DNA of 35,131 nucleotides from Acidimicrobiaceae bacterium (GCA_027365385.1 DAHXNN010000072.1:1-35131); one strand, 5' to 3'. Counted from the first letter of the stretch, positions 26,347-34,676 are shown. Made by a program: numbers and translations. The notes: generated by a model from the sequence alone, not told the origin.

Positions 26347-27360
26347 GTGAGAGCGGGCATCGTCGGCGGTTCGGGCTACCTCGGAGCTGAGCTGCTCCGC
26401 CTGCTGGCAGCTCACCCCGAGCTCGAGCTCGCCGCCGTCCAGGCGGACAGCTCTGCGGGTACGAGCGTCGCCGCCGCCTATCCCGGGCTCGCCCGGGCCT
26501 ACCCCCGCACGACGTTCGGCGTGATCGACCCGGGAGCTTTCGGCGGATATGACGTCGTGTTCGTCGCCGTGCCGTCCGGCCGCTCCCAGGCCGTCGTGCC
26601 CGAGCTGGTCGGGAAGGTCGGCTGCGTAGTCGACCTCGGCGCCGACTTCCGGCTGAGGGATCCTGCGGCCTACCCAGTCTGGTACGGCTTCGTGCACAAC
26701 GCCCCCGAGCTGCTCGCCTCGGCGGTCTACGGCCTTCCCGAGCTGGGTAGGGAGGCGATCCGTGGCGCCCGTCTCGTCGCTGCACCGGGCTGCTACGTGA
26801 CGGCTGCGGCCCTTGCCCTCGCGCCCCTGCTCGCAGCGGGGGTGGTGGAGCCGAGCGGTGTCGTCGTCGACGCGGCGAGCGGCTCCTCCGGGGCGGGACG
26901 GTTCCCTTCCGCCGAGACGCACCATGCGGCGGTGAACGAGAGCTTCGCGGCCTACAAGCTCGTCAACCACCGGCACACGCCGGAGATGGAGCAGATCACG
27001 GGTGCCACCATCCTTTTCACCCCGCACCTCGCGCCGATGACGCGGGGAATCCTGGCCACCTGCTACGCCCGTGCGAGTGGGCCGAGCTCGACGAGCGACG
27101 TCCTCGGTGTCCTGCGAGGCGCCTATGCCGACGAGCCGTTCGTCGAGGTCGTGGAGGAGCCTCCCGCGACGCGGGAGACCTACGGTGCGAACACTGTCCG
27201 GATCACCGGGCGCCACGACCCGCGCACGGGGCTCACCGTCGTGCTCGCCGCGCTCGACAACCTCACCAAGGGCGGTGCGGGCCAGGCGATCCAGGCCGCC
27301 AACCTCGCGCTCGGGATCGAGGAGACGGCCGGACTGCCTCGCGTCGCGGTGACGCCATGA
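26347..27360 (+). CDS. argC: N-acetyl-gamma-glutamyl-phosphate reductase
   Basis: RAGIVGGSGYLGAELLRLLAAHPE, APGCYVTAAALALAPL, SGSSGAGR, FTPHLAPMTRGILAT. Confidence 0.96.
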   Translation: MRAGIVGGSGYLGAELLRLLAAHPELELAAVQADSSAGTSVAAAYPGLARAYPRTTFGVIDPGAFGGYDVVFVAVPSGRSQAVVPELVGKVGCVVDLGADFRLRDPAAYPVWYGFVHNAPELLASAVYGLPELGREAIRGARLVAAPGCYVTAAALALAPLLAAGVVEPSGVVVDAASGSSGAGRFPSAETHHAAVNESFAAYKLVNHRHTPEMEQITGATILFTPHLAPMTRGILATCYARASGPSSTSDVLGVLRGAYADEPFVEVVEEPPATRETYGANTVRITGRHDPRTGLTVVLAALDNLTKGGAGQAIQAANLALGIEETAGLPRVAVTP

Positions 27361-28526
27361 GCGTGACGGCTCCGGAGGGCTTCGTGGCCTCGGGCGTCGC
27401 CGCGGGCATCAAGGCCTCCGGCGCTCTCGACCTGGCGCTCGTCGCGGCAGAGCCGGCCGGGGCGGTCGCGGGCTCGGCGACGTTCACGACGAACCTCGCC
27501 GCTGCGGCGCCCGTCCAGATCTCGCGTACGCACCTCGCGGCGACGAGGGGCCACGTTGCCGCCGTGCTGCTCAACAGCGGCTGCGCGAACGCGGCGACGG
27601 GGGCGCAGGGTCTCGAGGCCGCACGCAAGAGCGCGGCCACGGTCGCGGCTGCTCTCGGTGTCGGCGTCGACGAGGTCCTCGTCTGCTCCACCGGGCTGAT
27701 CGGTCCGCACCTCCCGCTCGCGCAGCTCGTTGCCGCCGTGCCGGAGCTCGTCGACCGTCTCGGCGCGAGCCGGTCGGACGCCGCGCGCGCGGCCGAGGCG
27801 ATCCTCACGACCGACACGCATGCCAAGGAGGTCGTAGTCGAGCGCGACGGGTTCGTCGTCGGCGGGATGGCGAAGGGGGCCGGCATGATCGCGCCCAACA
27901 TGGCGACGATGCTCGCCGTCCTCACCACCGACGCGTCCGTCGGACCCCCGGTGCTCGGCGACGCGCTCCGGCGGGCGGTAGCGGCGTCGTTCAACGAGCT
28001 CACGGTCGACGGCTGCACCTCCACGAACGACACGGTCTCGGTGCTCGCGAGCGGCATCGGCCGAGCAGTGGACGCGGACGAGCTGGCCGACGCGCTTCTC
28101 GAGGCCTGCGCGGACCTCGCCTTCCAGCTCGCCGAAGACGCCGAGGGCACGACGCGCGTCGTGCGCGTCGTCGTCACCGGAGCGGCGAGCGGAGAGGACG
28201 CCCGTCGAGCCGCTCGGACGGTGGCGCAGAGCAACCTCGTCAAGACCTCGCTCTACGGGGCGGACCCCTACTGGGGGCGTGTGCTGAGCGAGCTCGGCGC
28301 GTCGGGGGCGGCCTTCGACCTCGCGAGCGCGTCGGTGCGCTACGGGGAGACGCTCGTCTTCGCCGAGGGCTGCGAGGTCGGGCACGACCGCGTGGCGACG
28401 AGCGGGTACCTGTCCGGGAGCGTCGTCGAGGTCAGGTGCGACCTCGGCCTCGGGCAGGGTGACGCGACCGTGCTGACGACCGACCTCGGCCCGGGCTACA
28501 TCGACGAGAACATGAGGACGTCGTGA
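27357..28526 (+). CDS. argJ: Glutamate N-acetyltransferase / ornithine acetyltransferase
   Basis: LNSGCANAATGAQG, GMAKGAGMIAPNMATMLAVLTTDA, TVDGCTSTNDTV, GADPYWGRVL. Confidence 0.96.
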   Translation: MSVTAPEGFVASGVAAGIKASGALDLALVAAEPAGAVAGSATFTTNLAAAAPVQISRTHLAATRGHVAAVLLNSGCANAATGAQGLEAARKSAATVAAALGVGVDEVLVCSTGLIGPHLPLAQLVAAVPELVDRLGASRSDAARAAEAILTTDTHAKEVVVERDGFVVGGMAKGAGMIAPNMATMLAVLTTDASVGPPVLGDALRRAVAASFNELTVDGCTSTNDTVSVLASGIGRAVDADELADALLEACADLAFQLAEDAEGTTRVVRVVVTGAASGEDARRAARTVAQSNLVKTSLYGADPYWGRVLSELGASGAAFDLASASVRYGETLVFAEGCEVGHDRVATSGYLSGSVVEVRCDLGLGQGDATVLTTDLGPGYIDENMRTS

Positions 28527-29392
28527 GCATGGACGCGTCGCTACGGGCCCGGGTGCTCGTCGAGGCGATCCCGTACGTGCAGCGCTTCTCCGGTCGCGTC
28601 GTCGTCGTGAAGTACGGCGGCAACGCACTCGCGGGCGCCAGCGGCGAAGACTCGGTGCTCCAGCACTTCGCCGAGGACGTCGCCCTGATGAGGGCCGTGC
28701 GGATGCTCCCCGTCGTCGTCCACGGTGGTGGTCCGCAGATCGGCGAGCTCATGACTCGGCTCGGCAAGATCCCGGAGTTCCACGAGGGGCTGCGGGTGAC
28801 CGACGCGGAGACGCTCGACATCGCGCGCATGGTGCTCGTCGGCAAGGTGAACCGGGACATAGTCGGTGCTCTCAACGTCCAAGGTGCGCTCGCAGTGGGC
28901 TGCTCGGGGGAGGACGCGGGGCTGATCACCGCCGCGGAGCGTGACCCAGCGCTCGGCTTCGTCGGCGACGTCGTCGCCGTCGACCCGACCCTCGTCGAGC
29001 ACCTCGTCCGCGAGGGCCTCGTCCCGGTCGTCGCGACGATCGGCTCGGACGGCGCCGGACAGGCCTACAACATCAACGCGGACACCGTCGCCGGTGCGAT
29101 CGCCGAGGCTGTCGGCGCGGAGAAGCTCGTGTTCCTCACCGACGTCGCCGGTATCCGCACCGAGCAGGGTGATCCCTCGAGCGTGCTCGCGACGACGACC
29201 GCCGACGCGCTCGACGACCTCGTCGCGTCCGGCGCGATCGGTGGAGGGATGGTGCCGAAGGCGCGTGCCTGCGCCCACGCGGTCCGCCACGGCGTCCGCA
29301 GCGCCCACGTGCTCGACGGCCGAGTGCCCCATGCGATGCTGCTCGAGCTCTTGAGCGACGAGGGAGTCGGGACCATGGTGTCGGCGTCGTGA
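28523..29392 (+). CDS. argB: Acetylglutamate kinase
   Basis: VVVKYGGNAL, PVVVHGGGPQIGELM, NINADTVAGAIAEAVGAEKLVFLTDVAGI, GGMVPKARAC. Confidence 0.96.
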   Translation: MSMDASLRARVLVEAIPYVQRFSGRVVVVKYGGNALAGASGEDSVLQHFAEDVALMRAVRMLPVVVHGGGPQIGELMTRLGKIPEFHEGLRVTDAETLDIARMVLVGKVNRDIVGALNVQGALAVGCSGEDAGLITAAERDPALGFVGDVVAVDPTLVEHLVREGLVPVVATIGSDGAGQAYNINADTVAGAIAEAVGAEKLVFLTDVAGIRTEQGDPSSVLATTTADALDDLVASGAIGGGMVPKARACAHAVRHGVRSAHVLDGRVPHAMLLELLSDEGVGTMVSAS

Positions 29393-30654
29393 GCGCATCC
29401 GGGGTCACCAGCGAGCACGGCCCGGCGACCGCCTCGCACCTGATGCCGACGTACCGGCCCGCGCCCGTGCGCTTCGTCTCGGGCGAGGGGTGCCGGCTCG
29501 TCGACGACGAGGGTCGGACGTATCTCGACTTCCTGTCCGGGATCGCGGTGACATCGCTCGGGCACGCGCACCCCGGTGTCGCTGCCGCAGTCGCGGCACA
29601 GGCGGCGCGGCTCGTCCACGTCTCGAACCTGTTCCACAACGAGCTCGCGGAGCCCGTCGCCGAGCGCCTCGACCTTCTCATAGGCGACGGCAGGCCCGCG
29701 GGTGGCAAGGTCTTCTTCGCGAACTCCGGCGCCGAGGCGAACGAATGCGCGATCAAGCTTGCGCGACGCTTCGGGGGCCGCGGGCGCCACGAGGTCGTCT
29801 CCGCGTTCGGCTCGTTCCACGGACGGACGCTCGCGACCTTGCACGCGACCGGACAGCCCGCGAAGCACGAGCCGTTCGCGCCTTTGCCGGAAGGCTTCCG
29901 GCACGCCGCGTACGGTGACATCGGCGCGCTGCGCGCCGCGGCCGACCCGACCCGCGTCGCGGCCGTGCTCCTCGAGCCCATCCAGGGCGAGTCGGGTGTC
30001 GTCGTCCCGCCCTCCGGCTACCTCGCAGAGGTGCGCCGGCTATGCGACGAGCGGAACCTCCTACTCGTCCTCGACGAGATCCAGACCGGGCTCGCCCGTA
30101 CCGGGCGGTGGTTCGCGTTCCACGACGAGGGGATCGTTCCCGACGTCGTGACGATGGCGAAGGCACTCGGCAACGGCATGCCCGTCGGTGCCTGCTGGGC
30201 CCGGGCGGAGGTCGCGGACTGCTTCGAGCCCGGCGACCACGGGAGCACCTTCGGCGGACAGCCGCTCGCGCTCGCCGCGGTCCGTGCGACGATCGACACG
30301 ATGGCCGAGATCGACGCGCCGGCCCGGGCGCGCGCACGCGGCGCGCAGCTCGCTGCCGGTCTCGCAGGGACGGCCGGCGTCCGTGCTGTCCGTGGCCGGG
30401 GCCTGCTGCTCGCCGCAGTGCTCGACGACCGCCTCGACGCCGGGGCGCTCGTCGCGGATCTGCTCCGTCACGGCCTCATCGCGAACGCCCCTGCACCTGG
30501 GATCGTGCGGCTCGCGCCCCCGCTCGTCGTGAGTGCCGCAGAGTGCGACGAGGCCACGGGGCTCATCGCAGAAGCGCTCGGACGTGCGCTCGACACGAGT
30601 CGCGGTGACCCGTCGAGAGATGCGGCGACGTCCGCAGGAAGGGACGCGACGTGA
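29389..30654 (+). CDS. argD: Acetylornithine aminotransferase
   Basis: YLDFLSGIAVTSLGHAHP, FFANSGAEANECAIKLAR, LVLDEIQTGLARTGRWFAF, GSTFGGQPLALAAVRA. Confidence 0.95.
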   Translation: MSASGVTSEHGPATASHLMPTYRPAPVRFVSGEGCRLVDDEGRTYLDFLSGIAVTSLGHAHPGVAAAVAAQAARLVHVSNLFHNELAEPVAERLDLLIGDGRPAGGKVFFANSGAEANECAIKLARRFGGRGRHEVVSAFGSFHGRTLATLHATGQPAKHEPFAPLPEGFRHAAYGDIGALRAAADPTRVAAVLLEPIQGESGVVVPPSGYLAEVRRLCDERNLLLVLDEIQTGLARTGRWFAFHDEGIVPDVVTMAKALGNGMPVGACWARAEVADCFEPGDHGSTFGGQPLALAAVRATIDTMAEIDAPARARARGAQLAAGLAGTAGVRAVRGRGLLLAAVLDDRLDAGALVADLLRHGLIANAPAPGIVRLAPPLVVSAAECDEATGLIAEALGRALDTSRGDPSRDAATSAGRDAT

Positions 30655-31580
30655 GCGCGGACGTGCTGCGGGTATCCGACCTCGGTGCCGACGGTCTCGC
30701 CGCGGTGCTCGACATCGCCGGCTCGCCCGCGCCGCCGGTGCTTGCCGGCCTCGGTGCGGCGCTCGTGTTCGAGCGCCCCTCGGCCCGGACCCGCAACGCG
30801 TGCGAGATGGCCGTCGTGCAGCTCGGAGGCCATCCTGTGACGATCCGGGACGACGAGGTCGCGATGGACCGTCGCGAGACGGTGGAGGACGTGGCGCGTA
30901 CCCTCGCGTGCTACCACGCGCTTCTCGCTGCCCGCGTCGCTCGCCACGCGACCCTCGAGAGGATGGTCGCTGCACTCGCCCGGCAGACGGTCCCCGTACC
31001 GGTCGTGAACCTGCTCTCCGACCTCGAGCACCCGACGCAGGCGGTCGCCGACCTGCTTACCGTCAGGGAGGAGCTCGGTGGGCTCGCCGGCCGGACCGTC
31101 GCGTACGTCGGCGACGCCAACAACGTCTGCCGGTCACTCGCCGACGCGTGCGCTATGAGCGGCGTCGCCATGCGCGTCGCCGCGCCCGACGGGTACGGTC
31201 TCGGCCCGGCCGACATCGAGCGCAACAGAGGTCTCGGCGGGGCCCTCGTCTGCACGACGCGGCCGGAGGAGGCCGTCGAGGGCGTAGACGTCGTCTACAC
31301 CGACGTCTGGGTATCGATGGGCGAGGAGGCCGAGGCCGGCAGGCGACGCGCCGACCTGGCCGGCTTCACCGTCGACGAGGCGTTGCTCGATCGGGCGGCC
31401 CCCGGCGCGATCTTCCTCCACTGCCTTCCTGCACATCGTGGCGAGGAGGTGACCGACGGCGTGCTCGAGGGTGCGCGCAGCCGGGTGTGGCGACAGGCCG
31501 AGAACCGGCTGCACGCCGCGCGTGCAGTCTTCGCGTACGCGCTCGGCGCTCGCCCGACCCCCGTCGGAGCGTCGTGGTGA
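30651..31580 (+). CDS. argF: Ornithine carbamoyltransferase
   Basis: VFERPSARTRNACEMAVVQLGGHP, PVVNLLSDLEHPTQAVADLLT, VAYVGDANNVCRSL, FLHCLPAHRGEEVTDGVLEG. Confidence 0.95.
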   Translation: MSADVLRVSDLGADGLAAVLDIAGSPAPPVLAGLGAALVFERPSARTRNACEMAVVQLGGHPVTIRDDEVAMDRRETVEDVARTLACYHALLAARVARHATLERMVAALARQTVPVPVVNLLSDLEHPTQAVADLLTVREELGGLAGRTVAYVGDANNVCRSLADACAMSGVAMRVAAPDGYGLGPADIERNRGLGGALVCTTRPEEAVEGVDVVYTDVWVSMGEEAEAGRRRADLAGFTVDEALLDRAAPGAIFLHCLPAHRGEEVTDGVLEGARSRVWRQAENRLHAARAVFAYALGARPTPVGASW

Positions 31581-32050
31581 GCCGGGTCCCGAAGAACAGG
31601 CGGCAGCACCTCGTCGCCCGGCTGCTCGCCGAGCACGCGGTGACGAGCCAGAGCCAGCTCGTCGAGCTCCTCGCCGTCGAGGGGGTCGACGCGACCCAGG
31701 CGACGGTCTCGCGTGACCTCGAGGACCTGGGAGCGGTGCGGGTGCGGATGCCGGGGGTCGACGGCCAGCTCTACGCGATCGCCGAGCTCCCGAAAGACCA
31801 GGTCGCTCCCCTCGACCACCTGCGACGGGTGCTCGGCGAGTGGGTCGTCGATCTCGGATCGTCGGGCAACCTCGTCGTCGTTCGGACCCCGCCCGGATCC
31901 GCGCACGTCGTGGCGTCCGCTCTCGACCGCACGAGCGTCGACGGTGTGCTCGGGACGGTGGCCGGCGACGACACCGTGCTCGTCGTCGCGTCCGAGGACC
32001 TCGGCGGCAGTGCGCTCGCGGACCGGATCGCCGACCTCGCCGGGCGCTGA
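31577..32050 (+). CDS. argR: Arginine repressor
   Basis: KNRRQHLVARLLAEHAVTSQSQLVELLAVEGVDATQATVSRDLEDLGAVRVRM; C-terminal GTVAGDDTVLVVA domain. Confidence 0.94.
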   Translation: MSRVPKNRRQHLVARLLAEHAVTSQSQLVELLAVEGVDATQATVSRDLEDLGAVRVRMPGVDGQLYAIAELPKDQVAPLDHLRRVLGEWVVDLGSSGNLVVVRTPPGSAHVVASALDRTSVDGVLGTVAGDDTVLVVASEDLGGSALADRIADLAGR

Positions 32051-32055
32051 GCTGG

Positions 32056-32100
32056 TCGGCATATGACCGCTCGGCACATGACCGCTCGGCACATGACCAA
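32056..32100 (+). repeat. 15-bp tandem repeat (tcggcayatgaccgc), three copies, each carrying an ATG
   Basis: tcggcatatgaccgc / tcggcacatgaccgc / tcggcacatgaccaa. Confidence 0.92.
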
Positions 32101-32125
32101 CGATGGGAAAGGCAGGGGAGCGTGA
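32063..32125 (+). CDS. Putative leader micro-ORF (20 aa, MTARHMTARHMTNDGKGRGA) overlapping argH start
   Basis: ATG 32063 to TGA 32123-32125; argH GTG 32122-32124 gives GTGA overlap; three in-frame ATGs from the repeat. Confidence 0.35.
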   Translation: MTARHMTARHMTNDGKGRGA

Positions 32126-33534
32126 CGCTCTGGTCGGGACGGATGGCGGCAGGGCCGTCGGAGCTCATGATGGCCTTCTCGGAGAGCATCAGGTTCGATC
32201 GCAGGCTCGCAGCGGACGACGTGCAGGGCTCGATCGCACACGTGCACGGCCTCGAGCGAGCGGGGCTCCTCGACGGCGACCAGGCCGCGGCCCTCGTCGA
32301 CGCGCTCGATGCCGTCGCGGCCGAGATCGCCGATGGCTCGTTCGTGTACGTGGCAACGGACGAGGACGTCCACACCGCCGTGGAGAGGCGGGTCACGGAG
32401 ATCGCGGGCGAGACCGGCGCGCGCCTGCACACCGGCAGGAGCCGCAACGACCAGGTGGCCACGGCCTTGCGCCTCTATACGCGCCGCGAGCTCGGCGAGG
32501 TGGGGCGCGCCGCACTCGGTCTTGCGTCTGCGCTCCTCGTACGTGCGACGAAGGCCGGCGACGCACGGCTTCCGGGCTACACGCACCTGCAGAGGGCACA
32601 GCCCGTCCTGCTCGCGCACCACCTGCTCGCGCACGGGTGGGCGCTTGCGCGAGACGTCGACCGCGTCGTCGACGCGCTCGAACGCGTCGACGTCTCGCCG
32701 CTCGGCGCGGGTGCGCTCGCGGGCACGTCGCTCGGCCTCGACCCCGACGCGACGGCTGCCGAGCTCGGGTTCGGGTCCCGGTTCGAGAACTCGATGGACG
32801 CGGTGAGCGACCGTGACTTCGTCGCGGAGTCGCTGTTCGTCTGCGCTCTGCTCGGGGTGCACCTCTCGAGGCTCGGCGAGGAGATCGTGCTGTTCTCGAG
32901 CGACGAGTTTGGCTTCTACGGACTCGACGACGCTTGGGCGACAGGCAGCTCGATGCTGCCGCAGAAGAAGAATCCCGACGTCGCCGAGCTCGCACGCGGC
33001 AAGGCAGGCAGGCTCGTCGGGCACCTCGCCGGCTTCCTCACCACGCTGAAAGGCTTGCCGCTGTCCTACAACCGGGATCTGCAGGAGGACAAGGAGCCGC
33101 TCTTCGACGCGCTGGACCAGGTCTCGCTCGCGTGCCGAGCGCTCTCTGGCCTCGTTACGAGCCTGCGCTTCGACCTCGCGGCGATGGAGCGGGCCGCCGA
33201 CGCCCCGACGCTCGCCGCGGTCGACCTCGCCGAATGGTTGGTCGAACGCGGCATGCCATTCCGCCAGGCACACGGCGTCGTCGGTTCGCTCGTGCGTGCG
33301 GCGCTCGACGGAGGCGCCGCGCTCGACGAGCTAGTCGGCGCGCACCCGGACCTCGGTCCCGACGCCGCCGCGCTGCTCGAGCCTGGGGCTGCCTCGGCGC
33401 GCCGCCGCAGCCCTGGTGGGGCAGGTAGCGCTGCGGTTGCCGTGGAGCTCGAGCGCTTCGCCCGCCGGCTTGCGCTCGACGCGGAGAGGCTCGACGCGCA
33501 CCGGCCCGACGCGTACCGGCCCGACGAGCGCTGA
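32122..33534 (+). CDS. argH: Argininosuccinate lyase
   Basis: LWSGRMAAGPSELMMAFSESIRFDRRLA, GRSRNDQVATALRLY, PGYTHLQRAQPVLLAHHLLAH, GSSMLPQKKNPDVAELARGKAGR. Confidence 0.96.
   Translation: MTLWSGRMAAGPSELMMAFSESIRFDRRLAADDVQGSIAHVHGLERAGLLDGDQAAALVDALDAVAAEIADGSFVYVATDEDVHTAVERRVTEIAGETGARLHTGRSRNDQVATALRLYTRRELGEVGRAALGLASALLVRATKAGDARLPGYTHLQRAQPVLLAHHLLAHGWALARDVDRVVDALERVDVSPLGAGALAGTSLGLDPDATAAELGFGSRFENSMDAVSDRDFVAESLFVCALLGVHLSRLGEEIVLFSSDEFGFYGLDDAWATGSSMLPQKKNPDVAELARGKAGRLVGHLAGFLTTLKGLPLSYNRDLQEDKEPLFDALDQVSLACRALSGLVTSLRFDLAAMERAADAPTLAAVDLAEWLVERGMPFRQAHGVVGSLVRAALDGGAALDELVGAHPDLGPDAAALLEPGAASARRRSPGGAGSAAVAVELERFARRLALDAERLDAHRPDAYRPDER
33492..33521 (+). repeat. 15-bp tandem duplication at argH 3' end encoding RPDAH/RPDAY-type repeat
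   Basis: cgacgcgcaccggcc cgacgcgtaccggcc, then cgacgagcgctga. Confidence 0.9.
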
Positions 33535-33542
33535 CGCTGGCG

Positions 33543-34181
33543 GTGGGCGTCGGCGGTCCGCAGCGCACGGCTGTGGACGAGGCGCTGCTCCACGGCGACG
33601 CGTGCGACGTCGCACCTCGGTTGTTGAACCTCCTGCTCGTGCACGGGCAGGAGATCGGGCGGATCGTGGAGGTGGAGGCATACGGCGGTGCGAGGGATGC
33701 GGCCTCGCACGCCTACCGCGGCAGGACACGTCGGAACGCCTCGATGTTCGGTCCGCCGGGCGTGCTCTACGTGTACCTCTCCTACGGCCTGCACCACTGC
33801 GCAAACGTCGTGTGCGGCGCAGAGGGGACGGCCGGTGCCGTGCTCGTGCGTGCGCTCGACCCGGTCTCGGGGATCGACGTGATGCGCCGCCGGAGGCCGG
33901 GCGTGACGTCGGAGGAGCGTCTGTGCGCCGGCCCCGGCAGGCTGTGCGCCGCACTCGGCATCGGAGGCGACTGCGACGGGGCGGACCTGCTCGACGTGCG
34001 GTCGGCCGTGACCCTGGCCGACGACGGCACCGCACCACCGCTCGAGCCGCTCGTCGGCGAGCGCGTCGGGATCGGCGTGCGAGCGGGACCTGCGGCGCGT
34101 CTGCAGTGGCGCTTCGCAGTGCCAGGCGCTCGGTCGATCTCCCGGCCGTTCCCTCGAGCAGCGTCCGAGCCGCGCAGCTGA
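33543..34181 (+). CDS. 3-methyladenine DNA glycosylase, AAG/MPG family
   Basis: GRIVEVEAYGGARDAASHAYRGRTRRNASMFGPPGVLYVYLSYGLHHCANVVCG. Confidence 0.92.
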   Translation: MGVGGPQRTAVDEALLHGDACDVAPRLLNLLLVHGQEIGRIVEVEAYGGARDAASHAYRGRTRRNASMFGPPGVLYVYLSYGLHHCANVVCGAEGTAGAVLVRALDPVSGIDVMRRRRPGVTSEERLCAGPGRLCAALGIGGDCDGADLLDVRSAVTLADDGTAPPLEPLVGERVGIGVRAGPAARLQWRFAVPGARSISRPFPRAASEPRS

Positions 34182-34320
34182 GCGCCCGGTCGACGCGAGG
34201 TTGCCGGGGCGTGACGCACCACGCGCGAGATCGACTATGGTGACCCGGGCACGGAGGCCGGCGAGCGAGAGCGAGCTGGCGGTTGCGAGCAGGATTCGAG
34301 CCCGCTACCCACACGCTGTC

Positions 34321-34348
34321 TTGACAGCGAGTGCCGATGTGCTAATGT
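34321..34348 (+). promoter_or_regulatory. rRNA operon promoter
   Basis: TTGACA (34321-34326), 16-nt spacer, TAATGT (34343-34348), about 370 nt upstream of 16S. Confidence 0.75.
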
Positions 34349-34354
34349 AAGATC

Positions 34355-34384
34355 CCGCTTCGGTGGCGAGAGCGACCGAAGCGG
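34355..34384 (+). other. Perfect 10-bp hairpin at predicted 5' end of the rrn transcript
   Basis: CCGCTTCGGT-ggcgagagcg-ACCGAAGCGG. Confidence 0.8.
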
Positions 34385-34518
34385 ATGCTGGAGAGGCGAG
34401 TAGATCGCACTCCGGTAGCGATGTGAGGCCAGCGTCTGGTGCGGTCAACGTGCCGGTCGCAGCGGTCTTGCAGAGCGCACGGGCACCTCCTTCCGCAAGG
34501 AAGCGTGCTTCGTCGTCG

Positions 34519-34544
34519 CTCCTTGAGAACGGAATAGGAACAGC
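34519..34544 (+). promoter_or_regulatory. boxA-like antitermination element in rrn leader
   Basis: ctccttgagaacggaataggaacagc resembles the actinobacterial TTTGAGAACT.AATAG leader motif (recalled, not aligned). Confidence 0.5.
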
Positions 34545-34649
34545 CAAAAGCCAGTGCGGGTGACCGTGGGCTTCGCCTCGTGCGTTGTCTGCGGTCATAG
34601 AAGTCAATTGCACTGATAACGGACAACAACGAACGTTTTTGGTGCCAGT

Positions 34650-34676
34650 CGGCAAGGGGCGTCAGGCCCCGAGCCG
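34650..34676 (+). other. Hairpin in pre-16S leader
   Basis: CGGC-aa-GGGGC-gtcag-GCCCC-ga-GCCG. Confidence 0.6.

Noticed and set aside
34265-34310. Possible tRNA gene (ggattcgagcccgc)
   Set aside because: T-arm-like piece only; no matching acceptor, D-arm or anticodon arm found by eye on either strand.
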